Source: Heterohyrax brucei | Taxonomy: Eukaryota; Chordata; Mammalia; Hyracoidea; Procaviidae | DNA length: 64,000 bases | Direction of reading: 5' to 3' | Assembly: GCA_028571685.1 (NCBI GenBank) | Contig: CM053152.1 | Coordinates: 22,328,001 to 22,392,000 of the forward strand | Shown: one piece after another, positions 11,055 to 21,420 of the stretch | How positions within the stretch are numbered: position 1 is the first letter of the stretch | How the letters are laid out: each line of letters opens with the position of its first letter | Position numbers and translations under genes: made by a program | The notes under the pieces: generated by a model | What the model was told of the DNA's origin: nothing | The model's database searches: none | Seen by the model: only the letters and a program-made list of their open reading frames with translations

Positions 11055-11400
11055 TAGCAGTAAAGTATCATTTTAAAATAAGACCACCTAGAGAACTGAG
11101 TGTTGAGTGGCTCGGCGGCATCTCCTCCACCTTTCACTGATCCACATCATAGCATTGGCTGATGGCCCCCGAGTGACTCCATAACTAGGGTACCATCTTT
11201 CACAGCCAGGAGGCAGAGACTGTCACCTGAGAGAGTCCACCTGTGGCCAGTCACTGGAGTACACAGAGGCAGCTGTTGACCAAATCTCCTCTTAGAACTA
11301 TGCCTCAGCTCCTGTTGGGGTAACACCAGAGAAACCAAACAGCTTCTAGATGGTGTGAAGACAACAATCCATAGCTAACCATCTAAAGAACCAGTCCACC

Positions 11401-12287
11401 ATGGCTCCTGAAAACCCCCAAAATACAGAATCAAAAAACTTCCTGGATGAAGAAGGCTTTTCTGAAATTATCAAGGTCGACTACAAAAGAATTATGTATA
11501 TAGTCCTCCTCCTAGAGATTAAACAAAATGCATAAGAACAAAATGAAAAATTAAGTAAGCTGTTTGAAATGATGAAACAACAATCTGAAATCCAGCAGAT
11601 CAATAATAAAATTACAGAATTAGACAATTCAATCCAAAGCCAAAAGAGCAGAATTGAGGAAATAGAAGTGAGAGTTAGTGATCTAGAGGACAGAGCAACT
11701 GACACCAGTATTTATGAGGAGAAATCAGAGAAAACAAATAAGAAAAAAGAGGCATTAAGAAACATGTGGGACTCTATTAAGAGGAATAATCTGTGAACAA
11801 TTGGAGTTCTTGAACAGGGGAGGATAGCTGGAAATACAGAGAGTATTGTTGTAGAGTTGCTGACAGAAAACATCCCTGAAATTATGAAAGAAGAGAACAT
11901 AGATATCCAAGACATGTATAGAACACCACAAAAACTAGGCCCCAAAGAAAGACACAAAGACTTGTTACAATCAAGCCTAAGAAAATGAATCATAAACAGA
12001 GACTCTTAAAGGCAGTGAGGCTTAAAACAAAGCTAACATTCAGAGGGATGCCCTGTAGACTTTCATGTGACTTCTCAACAGAAACAATGTAGACAAGAAC
12101 GCAGTGGGATGACATATTCAAAGCCTTGTATGCTGCCAAATTGTCTCTCAAATATGAAGGTCAAATTAAGACATTTGCAGATAAACAGAAACTTAGAGGC
12201 TTTGTAAAAACCAAACCAGAACTGCAAGAAATAATGAAAGAAGCTCTTTGTGTAGAAAAACAAAAACATCAAGTGTATACTTAAGGA
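11401..12287 (+). pseudogene. L1-A ORF1 (RNA-binding chaperone) remnant
   Basis: ORF1p of L1 is a trimeric coiled-coil protein that binds L1 RNA. The start is the ATG at 11401 (MAPENPQN). After a stop near 11531, an open stretch at 11569-11796 shows a heptad coiled coil (SEIQQINNKITELDNS, then IEEIEVRVSDLEDR) and the conserved 'MWDSIKRNNL'. Further stops and frameshifts follow, and the C-terminal segment near 12130-12260 is recognisable only in pieces. Length before decay would be about 300 codons, normal for L1. Non-functional. Confidence 0.8.
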
Positions 12288-12700
12288 GCCAACGCTGGAC
12301 ATAGCATTCAGAATCCTACTCAGCAAGGGAAGTCACAAAGCCCAATCAAAGCTACAGTTTTAAAAGAACTAATGATCATATCATGAAAACTATGATTCAT
12401 CAGGCTAAAGAGAGGGTTATATCATAATAGTTATAACCCTTTAATATGGAGAGCAAATTAAAAAGATATGCAGAAGTTGAAGTCTGGTTAAACTTAAAAT
12501 AGTAAGGGAGACTATAGGGGAAGCTGCAAAGCAAAGTAACAATGCAACATATCAACAAAGAAACACAATACAGAAGTCTCAACGAAAACAAAACCAACAC
12601 TGAAAAAGATGAAAAGTCAATCCATAAAGAAGAATGACCCAAAACAGAATATTAAGAGCAACGCAGGAAACACCAACAACACAAAAATAAAAGCATCAAA
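12288..12700 (+). other. L1-A inter-ORF region
   Basis: A-rich spacer between ORF1 and ORF2, collinear with 18410-18829 of L1-B and 23515-23948 of L1-C. Contains no gene of its own. Confidence 0.7.
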
Positions 12701-13315
12701 ATGATGGCTCTAAACACATAGCCAAGAGCTATCAATAATTAAACTGAATGTAAATGGACTGAATGCTTCAATAAAGAGACAGCAAGTAACATCCTGGGTA
12801 AAAAAAACCCCACTATCTGTCTATATGTTGCTTATAAGAAACACACCTTAGACTCAAAAATATAATCAAACTGAAAAATCAAAGGATATACAAATAAATA
12901 CCAAGCCAACAACATACAAAGAAGAGCAGGAGTGGCAATAATAATCTCAGAAAAAATAGACTTTAATGTAAAATCCACCATCATGGGCAAGGACAGTCAC
13001 TATTTATTGCTGAAAGATTCAATACTTAAGCAGGTCATAACAATGTTGAATATTTATACACCCAATACCACAGCATCTAAATACATTGAACAAACACTGA
13101 CAACACTGAAAAATGAGATAGATCACTGTACAATAACAGTTGGAGACTTCGACACTCCGCTTTCAGTAATACATCATCCAGAAAAAGCTCAGGAAAGATA
13201 CAGAAGATCTTATTGAAACAATTAACCAACCAGACATCATTGACATGTATAGAACTTTTTAACTATCAAAAGATAAGTACACCTTCTCCAATGCACACGG
13301 AACATTTTCCAGAAT

Positions 13316-13344
13316 GCCAAGTAAGCCAAGTGCTGTTGAGTCGG
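13316..13344 (-). mobile_element. 29-bp AfroSINE-tail micro-insertion in L1-A endonuclease
   Basis: L1-C reads 'cttcagaatagaccatg' at the matching site. L1-A has 'agaat', then 'gccaagtaagccaagtgctg' plus 'ttgagtcgg', then 'aatagac'. The insert is the antisense AfroSINE tail starting at the centre of its palindrome. A 4-bp 'gaat' duplication is possible but weak. Confidence 0.7.
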
Positions 13345-14282
13345 AATAGACAATTATTTTAGGACATAAAGCAAGTCTCAACAAAATCCAAATCATTGAA
13401 TTATTTCAAAGCATCTTCTTGGACCGCAAAGCCATAAAAATTGAAATCAATAGCAGAAAAAACATAGATAGAAATTTGAAGTCATGGAAACTGAACACCA
13501 CGTTGCTCAAAAATCCATGGGTTATGGAAGAAATCAAGGACAAAATAAATAAATTTATGGAATCAAATGTGAATGAAAACACATTATACCAGAACCTATG
13601 GGATACAGCAAACGCAAGACTTGGAGGTCAATTTATCTCTATAAATGTACATCCAGAATGAAGAAACCCAAACCAAAAAATTAACACTACAGCTTGAACA
13701 AGTAGAAAAAGAGCAACAGAGGAACCCCTCAGGCACCAGAAGAAAACCAATAATAAAGATTAGAGCAGAAGTAAATGAATAGAAGAACAACTGGAAAACT
13801 TAACAAAACCAAAAGCTGGTTCTTTGAAAAGATCAACAAAATAAATAAGCCACTGGCTAAACTTACAAAGAAAAACAGGAGAGGAAACAAATAACCTAAA
13901 CAAGAAATGAGATGGGAAATGTCACACAGACCCAACTGAAATCAAAAATATCATAACCAAATACTACGAAAGACTGTACTCTAATAGACTTGAAAACCTA
14001 GAGGAAATGGACTAATTTCTAGATTCACATCACCTACCAAATTATGACAACAAGTAGAACAACTTAATAAACCCATCACAAAGGAAGAGAATGAAAAAGT
14101 CGTCAAAAAACTACCAATCAAAAAACTTCCTGGCCTACACGGCTTCGCCAGAGAATTCTACTAAACTTTTAGAGAGAAGTTAACTCCAATACTATTCAGG
14201 CTGTTTCACAGCATAGAAAGGGATGGAATACTTCCAGACTCATTCTATGAAGCTAGCAAAACCTTGGTACCAAAGCCAGGGA

Positions 14283-14301
14283 GCCAAAAGCCAAGTGCCG
14301 T
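14283..14301 (-). mobile_element. 19-bp AfroSINE-tail micro-insertion in L1-A RT
   Basis: Insert 'gccaaaagccaagtgccgt' between two perfect copies of 'ccaggga' (14276-14282 and 14302-14308). L1-C at 25487-25496 has a single uninterrupted 'gccagggaaag'. The insert is only the last ~19 bp of the AfroSINE tail in antisense. It is short enough that a non-retrotransposon origin must be considered. Confidence 0.75.
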
Positions 14302-16066
14302 CCAGGGAAAGAGCCCACAAAAAAGAAAATTACGGATCAATGTCACTCTTGAACTTAGATGCAAAAATCTTCAACAAAATCCAAACCAATAGAATTCAGC
14401 CACGTATTAAAAAAATAACTCAACGTGACCAAGTTGGATTCATACCAGGAAGGTAAGCCTGGTTCAACATCAGAAAAACATCTAATGTGATCAATCACAT
14501 AAATAGCAAAAAGGATAAGAATCATGTGATTTTACCATTTGATGTAGAGGAGGCTTTCAACAATGTCCAACACCCATTCAAGCTAAAAATTCTCAGCAAC
14601 ATAAGAATAGAGGGAAAATTCCTCAGTGCAATAAGGAGCATCTACGTAAAGACAACTGCCTACATCATCCTGAATGGAGACTGAATTACCCCTGAGAATG
14701 GGAGTGAGACAAGAATGCCCACTGTCACCACTTCCATTCAACACTGTACTAGAGGTTCAAGCCACAGCAAGTAGATAAAATGAAGAAATAAAGGGCCTGC
14801 ACATCAGCAAAGAAGTAAAAATCTACCTATTTGCAGATGATACAATTGTATATGCAGAGAATTCTACAGAATCCATAAGTAAACTACTCGAACTAATGAA
14901 GAGTTCAGCCAAGTATGAGGATATAAGAAAAACATAAGTAAATCAGGTAGGATTCCTTTATACCAACAAAGAGATCACCAAAGAAGAAATAACCAAATCA
15001 CTATTTACTATAGCCCCCAAGAAGACAAAATACCTAGCAATAAATCTAACTAGGAAAATAAGAAAGCTATAGAGCAAGAACTACAAGACTTTACTGCAAG
15101 AAACTAAAAGAGACTTATGTAAATGGAGAAACCTACCCTGCTCTGAGATAGGAAGATTTAACATTGTGAAAATGTCTATTTTACCCAAAGCAATCTACAT
15201 ATACAATGCAATTCCAACACAAATTCCAGTAACATTTTTTCATGAGGTGGAGAAACAAATCACCAAATTTGCTTGGAAAGGAAAGAAACTCTGGCTAAGT
15301 AAAGCACTACTAAAAGAGAGGAACACAATGGGAGGCCTCACACTACCTTACCGTAGAATCTATCACAGTGCCACAGTAGTCAAAACAGCCTGGCATTGGT
15401 ACATATAGACCAATGTAACAGAGATGAGACCACAATAATGCTACCATCCTCTTATAAACAGTCGGTACGCTACAAAAGCCCTAAGATTGTAAACTGAGTG
15501 TAAAAATGGTCTCTTAAATGGTGTTGGCAAAACTAGATACACATCTGCAAAAAATTGAAACAAGACCCATATCTCACACCTTACACAAAAACTAACTCAA
15601 ATTGGATCAAAGACCTAAATATCAAACCTAAAATGATAAAGATGGTGCAAGAAGAAATAGGGTCAACAATGGAAGTTCTAACGCACGGCTTAGACAGACT
15701 TCAATATCTGACAAACAAAGCGGAATCAACAAGAGAAAATAGATAAATGGGAACTACTAGAATCAAACACTTTTTCTCATGCAAAGACTTTATCAAAAGA
15801 GTTAAAAGACCACCTCTAGAATAGGAAAAATTACTTGGCAACTACATGTTAGACCAACATCTGATCTCTATAATCTACAAGATACTGCAAAATATCAACA
15901 AGAAAATAGATAATCCAATTAAGCAATGGACAGAAGAGATGGGCAGACACCTCATCAAAGAGGACATCCAGGCAACCAAAAGACACGTGAAGAAATGCTC
16001 ACAATATTAGCTATCAGACAAATCCAAATCAAAATACAATGAAACACTCTCTCACCCCAGTCTACA

Positions 16067-16424
16067 GAACAGAGAGATACACTTAGCTGCCAGACAACTG
16101 TCTGTAGTATAGTGAGCTAAAACTTTTCTAATTGTGGAATGAAAAGTTTATCCCAGTTAAAAGAATTTTAGACATCAACAGGCAGCTAAGAAGATATTTG
16201 CTGAAAGGAGTGATAGATACATAGATTATACATGTCTGTCTGTCTGTCCGTCTACACTGCACATGCAGAGGCTGTGCCGAAACTTTCAGGTAGCATTAGA
16301 CTACTAGGAGTGAAACACACCCTCTGGAATTAATCATTCCATGGGTGTTATGTTTATCTGCAGTCAATCCAAACATACAACATACTTACGTAGTGTTGGC
16401 TCAGTGAAAGTTGTTGTTATCATG
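16067..16424. other. Unassigned spacer with short (TCTG)n
   Basis: Between L1-A and L1-B. A 'tgtctgtctgtctgtccgtc' microsatellite lies near 16230-16250. No other family recognised. Confidence 0.5.
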
Positions 16425-16882
16425 TATAGAACATGGCGGGGAGGAGTCAAGATGGCAGACTAAGCCCACGTCTCCTTATATCCCTCTGGAAACCAAGACC
16501 TGAATTAATAATCAAACGGAGCCTTTTGGTCACCTAATCAGCCTCAGGACACGGCACAGGGCTGTTAATTGAGACTTCACACCACTCAGCGAAAAACCTC
16601 CTCTCTTTTGCTGACTCCCTCTCCTGGCTAGCCCTGGCTCTCAAGGACTGAATGTAAACTCACCATTTTGACTTTTTTTTTTCTCTGTTCTGGCCAGCAG
16701 GTGGAGCTGGGTCTTGCCTAGCAGCTGGACTCAGACATGCAGCTGGGGGGATAGGCAGGCGAAATTCCCATATTTTGAGAGCCAGGCTTGTGAGCCAGGC
16801 TTAGGACTCTGTTAATCTAGCCACTTTGAGCCTTTCATTTTATATCTGCCTCAGCGGAGTTTGTACAGAATTTCGCAGTCAG

Positions 16883-17290
16883 TGTGTAGGACGCCATTTT
16901 GGTACCGACATTTTACCAGGACCTAATTCGACGGCACTTGGCTTGGCTGGCAATTCTTAGCCTGGGAGCCAGCTCCTGCAAACAGGACAACACTTCTCTG
17001 ACAGAAAAGCAGTAATTTACTGAAGGCCACCTACGTTGGGGACCCAGCAACAGAAGCAGAGGAATCACTACCTCTGGCACCTTTAGTGCCTCTATCTGCT
17101 GCCTGTGTGGAGGACGCCATCTTGGATACCGTGGCTACAGCTGGACCTAATTCTTAGCTTCAGAGTCAGAGCCTGCTCACAAGAGAGTGCTTTTCTATCA
17201 CAAAAGCAGTACTCAACGCAGTGTCACCTAAGGCTAAGCCCTGTCAGCAGAGGCCAACAGGGCAGTAGCATTGCTGTATTCTGAACTAGT
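16883..17290 (+). promoter_or_regulatory. Two tandem 5'UTR monomers of L1-B
   Basis: 'ggacgccat(t/c)ttgg' occurs at 16889 and 17112, and 'ggacctaattc' at 16919 and 17143. The spacing is about 223 bp, or about 196 bp after removing the 27 bp added by the SINE-tail insertion and its duplication. Each unit carries a GCCAT(C/T)TTGG, a reverse YY1-like motif. L1-C has a single unit (22184-22380). Promoter function is inferred from position only. Confidence 0.6.
16930..16951 (+). mobile_element. 22-bp AfroSINE-tail micro-insertion in L1-B 5'UTR
   Basis: Insert 'gacggcacttggcttggctg' plus 'gc' between 'aattc' (16925-16929) and 'aattc' (16952-16956). The second 5'UTR monomer (17143) and L1-C (22236) have uninterrupted 'ggacctaattc(t/c)ta'. 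Only the AfroSINE tail beyond the palindrome is present. Confidence 0.8.
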
Positions 17291-17467
17291 TTGTTATCAT
17301 CTGGGGTTAGATATAGTGGCGCTTACTTCATCAGTTGAGAAGAGTCAGTTGGAAACCTGACTGACTTGGGAAGGGGTCAGATACCTTTTACTTCACATTT
17401 TAAGATAGCCTAGAGAAACATTTGCAATCCATCCTCACAGTACCTCTTCCAGCCTCTACATACTCAC

Positions 17468-18409
17468 ATGGGACCCAAAAAGCAACAGACACTTGTGGCA
17501 TACAAGAAATCACCTATGGTTTCAAAAGGCTCTCAAACAAAGCAACCAAGGAGTTTTCCAGATGAAGAAACTTTTATGAAAGCATCAGGAAGTGAATACA
17601 AAATGGTTATATACAGAGCCCTTCTAGACCTTATACAAAATGCAGCAGAACAAAATGAAAAATGAAGCAAGCTGTTCGATCTGATGGAACACCAGTACTC
17701 TGAAATCCAACAGATCAAGAAGAAAATCAAAGAGATAGAAACTTCCATGCAAAGTCAAGAAAACAGAATGGAACAAATAGAAAAAAGAATTTCTGACTTG
17801 GAAGACAGAGCCACTGATGCCGGCATCTATGAGCAGAAATCAGGAAAAAAAGAAACAAGAAAAATGAAGAAACATTAAGAAGCGTGTGAGACTCTATTAA
17901 GAGGAACAACCTTCGATTAATTGGAGTCCCTGAACAGTGTGAGACATTTGAGAACACAGAGAGTATCGTTACCAAGCTGCTGAAAGAAAACTTCCCAGAA
18001 ATCATGAAGGAAGAGAATATAGACATCTCAGATGCATATCGTACACCACCCAAGACAGATCTCAAAAGAAAGACTCCAAAACATATTATATATAAATGAA
18101 ACATAAGCAGCAACTCTTAAAGGCAGCAAGACTCAAAGCAAAGCTAACATTCAGAGGGAAACCCTGTAGGCTCTCATCAGATTTCTCAGCAGAAACCATG
18201 CTGGCATGGAGACAGTGACATTACACATTCAAAGCCTTGAAGGAGAAGAACTTCCACCAAGAATTATATATCTTGCAAAACTGTCTTTCAAACACGAAAA
18301 TGAAATTAAGACATTCCCAGATAAACAGAAACTCAGAGACTTTGTAAAAATCAAACCCAAACTACAAGAAATACTGAAAGAAGTTCTTGGCTCTGGCTTA
18401 GAAGAATGA
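17468..18409 (+). pseudogene. L1-B ORF1 remnant
   Basis: Start ATG at 17468 (MGPKKQQTL), followed by a lysine-rich N-terminus and a stop at 17663 (NEK*). The coiled coil resumes at 17684 (SEIQQIKKKIKEIETS, then MEQIEKRISDLEDR). Several frameshifts follow. The C-terminal domain is readable at 18206-18409 (PPRIIYLAKLSFKHENEIKT, then KPKLQEILKE). Together these span a normal ORF1 length of ~310 codons. It is close in sequence to L1-C ORF1. Not translatable as one protein. Confidence 0.8.
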
Positions 18410-18838
18410 AACCACTAATTTTATATTTTAGAACGACACACTACTCAATACTCATTTAGGGAAGGCTCCAAAGTCAATCACAGCTTTGATACAGAAAGAA
18501 GGAATCCAGTGATCATCATGAAAACTATGGTGTCATCATAATAAAAAGAGGGATGTACTACAGTTGTTATAGTCCTTCCAGATGGTGAGGAAGATGACAA
18601 GACAGGTAGTAATGAAAATTGGGTTTATATATAGTTTATTACGGGGGATCATGGGGCAGCTGTAAAGCACAACAAAGATGTATCATACCATTTCAAGAAA
18701 TGTAACACAGGGGTCTCAACAACTACAAAACCAGCTCTGAAAAAGGTGAAAAATCAACTCACAAAAAAGAATGCCCCAGAACAGACTAATAAGAGCAACA
18801 GAGAAAACATCAACATAAAAATAAACATATATAGAACA

Positions 18839-19346
18839 TGTTTTAGTCATCTAGTGCTGCTCTAACAGAAGTACCACAAAATGGATGGCTATAACAAAAG
18901 AAAGTTTATTCTTATACAGTCTGATACACAAGTCCAAGCTCATGGTGTCTGTTCTAGAGGAAGGCTTTCCCTCTATCAGCTCTGGAGATAAGTCCTTGTG
19001 TTTATGATTAGGGAGCATCTTGCATAGGACCATCAGTTCTGAAGGACATGGTCTACTCCCAGTGCTGCTTTCTTGATGGTGTGAGATTCCCAATTTTCTA
19101 CTTGCCAGGCTTTTCTTTTATCTCTTGTAAGATAAAGGGATAAAGGGTTGTGCACGCCACACTTCAGGGAAACTCCCTTTACAGTGAGGCAGGGAAGGGA
19201 ACTTAGGAAAGGATTTACAGTCTCACTCTAATCCTCTCTAACATACAGCATAGGAAAATCACAAAATGGAGGACAATCATAAACTACTGGAAATCGTGCC
19301 CAGCTAAATGCCTACACACATTCTAGGGGGCACAGCTCAAGTCACA
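18839..19346 (-). mobile_element. Solo MaLR-like LTR abutting L1-B
   Basis: Begins 'tgttttagtcatctagtgct', overlapping the last two bases of the L1-B target duplication. It includes 'acagaagtaccacaaaatgg' and ends near 'gggggcacagctcaagtcac'. L1-B therefore inserted at the LTR edge. Its own 5-bp duplication is not clear. Confidence 0.75.
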
Positions 19347-20174
19347 AGAGAAGGTAAACAGTAAACAATAACAGATTCTCATAGGATACCTCTCATCCTT
19401 TCTTAAATTACCCATGTCTATTCTTCCATCGCTGGGCAGACATACTGTCATTCACATCAGTTGCTATGTTCACCTCATCACTGTTTCTGCCTACTACCAC
19501 AATGCTCAATGTCCTGAATGGCCCCCAAGGCGTCTACTCCACTGCTGAGGCTTGCTGCTGGCTGAAAGACCTCTGCACAGGATCTCCTGAACTTCTGTTG
19601 CTGGGCCCTTGTAAACCTCTGCTACCACCTTCCACCAAGCTATCCAGGCCTGTGAGGTTCTCTTGCTACCATGCTACCCAGACACCCAATAGTCTGGGGA
19701 AGTGGGGAGATGTGCAACCCCGTTCACAGGCCTCTCTTGTTCTGTACAAGCAAGGTTACAGCTCTTTTAGCTCCAGTGACAAGCTTCCTACCCTGAGGTA
19801 TCCAGTTCTATTCTGCAGCAGGAAGACTCCTAGGTAGGGTCCTCTAAGTCAACACCTGCCTGGGGCAAACTCAGACCTCTACCCTGCATGGACAGGTATT
19901 TACAGTAACTTTAGTTTCACCTGCAAGCCTCCTGCATTAGGATTACTAACAATTGCCCTGTAGTGTGGGCAGGCTAACCTTTACTGTCTCTCACTGTCAC
20001 TCTTTCTTCTATGCCTAGAGAGTTCTGAGTGTAGTGACCCAGGGTTCTTGGCCCAAAAGATGAGTTCTACTCCAGACACTTCTTCTTGATGGTAGTCAGA
20101 TCTCCCTGAACCTCTGTGGAATTAGCCCTTTTAATTCTAGCAGGACAGCAAAACTGACCAATTTTCTTGGTAGG
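19347..20174. other. Unassigned C/T-rich block
   Basis: About 830 bp with composition unlike the neighbours (pyrimidine-rich, many 'cct' runs). A 123-codon frame opens at 19466 but shows no domain I recognise. It could be an LTR-retroelement internal remnant next to the LTR at 18839; I cannot show this. Confidence 0.4.
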
Positions 20175-20411
20175 CCACATTGTTGCTGTTGTTAAATGCC
20201 ATCGAGTTGGTTCCAACTGACAGAGACCCTGTTCATAACAGAATGAAACACTGCCTGGTCTTGTGCCATGCCCACAATTGTTTTTATGCTTAAGCCCATT
20301 GCTGCAGCCACTGTTTCAATCCATCTCCTTAAGAGACTTCCTCCTTTCCATTGACTCTCCATTCTACCAAGCATGATGTCCTTCTCAAGGGATTGATCCC
20401 TCCTTACAACA
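20175..20411 (-). mobile_element. RTE (BovB-like) 3' end, 5' truncated
   Basis: Begins on the left with the reversed tail 'ttgttgctgttgttaaatgc', followed by 'catcgagttggttccaactg'. The body matches, antisense, the 3' end of the full RTE at 32.4-35.6 kb ('gaatgaaacactgcctggtc', 'cttctcaagggattgatccc'). It is cut where the mariner fragment starts. Confidence 0.8.
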
Positions 20412-20421
20412 CGTCCAAAGT

Positions 20422-20776
20422 ATGTAAGACACAGTGGAATGGCCATTGTGCATGGTGGCATGGTGGCAAGTTCACAAACTTAATTGTATAGCTGTCTATG
20501 AGGGAGTTTTTAGCCAGTAACTGTATCATAACACCCTCCCTACTCATCTTATCTGGCCCCCCAGTGACTTTTTTCTCTACCTGAAAATAAAGGAAACATT
20601 GAAATGAAGACATTTTGATGACATTCAAGACATCAAGGGTAATATGACAACACCTGTGATGGCCATTCCAGAAAAAGAGTTCCAAAATTGCTTTGAATGG
20701 TAGACTAGGCACTGGTGTCAGCACATAGCTACCCAAGGTGAGTACTTTGAAGGTGACCACAGTGATATTCAGCAAA
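20422..20776 (+). mobile_element. Mariner transposase fragment, copy 3 (not inverted)
   Basis: All plus strand: HGGKFTNL, then SMREFLAS, SDFFLYL, GRHF/DIQDI-like sequence, EKEFQNCFEW and GEYFEGDHSDIQQ. The reading frame shifts at a six-C run at about 20557. Because the segments are collinear on one strand, this shows the order that is inverted in the foldback copies. It is truncated on the left against the RTE fragment. It is a cut-and-paste DNA transposase relic without terminal repeats. Confidence 0.75.
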
Positions 20777-21189
20777 AGAAAAATCTTTGTCTCCTTTGTC
20801 CAGTAGGAGCTGCTCTGATTTAATCTATGTGTAACTTTAGAAAGGAAACATTTCCAATGCTTTCTGTAAGAAGTGGGAATAAGAAAAAGTTATACTGTTA
20901 CAGTTTACTCATTGATTCTGCAAACACTGTTGGGCACCTACACTGAGGATACGGGTTAACAAAGTCAGATATGTTCCCCTACCCTACCGGAGCTTCTAAT
21001 CCAGGTTTCTAGAGCTGGAACAAGCTTGAAAGACATAATAACTCAGTGACTCCTAAATTATCTTACAAAGATCACTAATATTCTGTAGGATGCTAACTGA
21101 TGTTGGAGAAATTGTGTTCCATCATTAAGACTGAAATTCGAGGTTAAACAAAGTTAAACTATATTTTCATGCAATGCTACTCAGAGACT
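20777..21189. other. Unassigned spacer
   Basis: No gene or clear repeat recognised. Confidence 0.5.
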
Positions 21190-21298
21190 TCCATACACTA
21201 ACACTATATAGGAAAATTACACAATACCAGGAATCATGGCCCTGCCAAACTGATACACACATATTGGGGGGGGTGGGCACACAATTCAATCTATGACA
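21190..21298 (-). mobile_element. MaLR-like LTR fragment
   Basis: 'ggaaaattacacaataccag' through 'cacacaattcaatctatgac' equals the right-hand part of the LTR at 29.3 kb (about 87% by hand count over 60 bp). The left part is missing. Confidence 0.7.
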
Positions 21299-21300
21299 CT

Positions 21301-21420
21301 GATATAGAAAAACCAATCATCAGCTTCATACAGAATGACAAGACATCTCAAATAGCTGAAGCAATGCTGAAAGAGAAAACTGAAGTAGGAGGGCTCACAC
21401 TTTGTGATTTTAAAATGTAT
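21301..21420 (+). mobile_element. Old L1 ORF2 fragment
   Basis: Starts 'gatatagaaaaaccaatcat' directly after the LTR, matching the L1-D sequence that follows the LTR at 29.79 kb. About 70% identical to it by hand count over 115 bp. Ends without a tail. Confidence 0.65.

Larger units (their letters stand above)
10205..16066 (+). mobile_element. L1-A, near full-length decayed L1
   Basis: Begins 'gggcagtgtcaagatggcag', the L1 5' end with a YY1-like AAGATGGC. It continues through a ~1.2 kb 5'UTR, ORF1, inter-ORF and ORF2, and stops abruptly within the ORF2 3' region at about 16066. The 3'UTR and tail are missing and there is no obvious target duplication, so the 3' end was probably deleted later. 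Three tiny AfroSINE-tail insertions lie inside (11002, 13316, 14283). All frames contain stops; it cannot be active. Confidence 0.85.
12701..16066 (+). pseudogene. L1-A ORF2 (endonuclease/reverse transcriptase) remnant, 3' truncated
   Basis: ORF2p nicks DNA and primes reverse transcription of L1 RNA. The endonuclease part survives as VGDFDTPLS near 13140 (usual GDFNT, N changed to D) and LDRKAIKIE near 13420 (usual SDH motif lost). The RT part includes LPFDVEEAFNNVQHPFK near 14535 and an intact FADD catalytic box at 14830-14841 (LFADDTIVYAEN). An open frame from 15166 covers the thumb region. Many stops and frameshifts occur, and the Cys-rich C-terminus is gone because the copy ends at 16066. 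Confidence 0.85.
16436..18829 (+). mobile_element. L1-B, ORF1-only half-L1 with target duplication
   Basis: Starts 'cggggaggagtcaagatggc' (L1 5' end, YY1-like site). It contains a ~1 kb 5'UTR and ORF1, and ends in the A-rich inter-ORF spacer ('cataaaaataaaca') just before ORF2 would begin. The 11-bp sequence 'tatagaacatg' flanks it perfectly at 16425-16435 and 18830-18840, so this is a complete insertion event and not a later truncation. AATAAA near the 3' end suggests early polyadenylation. The layout is that of HAL1-type elements, although it derives from the same lineage as L1-C. Confidence 0.85.

Noticed and set aside
10991..11065. Prokaryote-like regular repeats or CRISPR from the recurring 'gccaagtgc..gtcgagtcgg' motif
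   Set aside because: Copies are scattered, in both orientations, have target duplications and match the AfroSINE tail.
14830..14841. Active L1 because the FADD box is intact in L1-A
   Set aside because: ORF1 and ORF2 both carry many stops and frameshifts, and the 3' end is missing.
19466..19837. 123-codon plus-strand frame as a host gene
   Set aside because: No domain or start context, and it sits in a pyrimidine-rich block beside an LTR. Kept only as an unassigned region.
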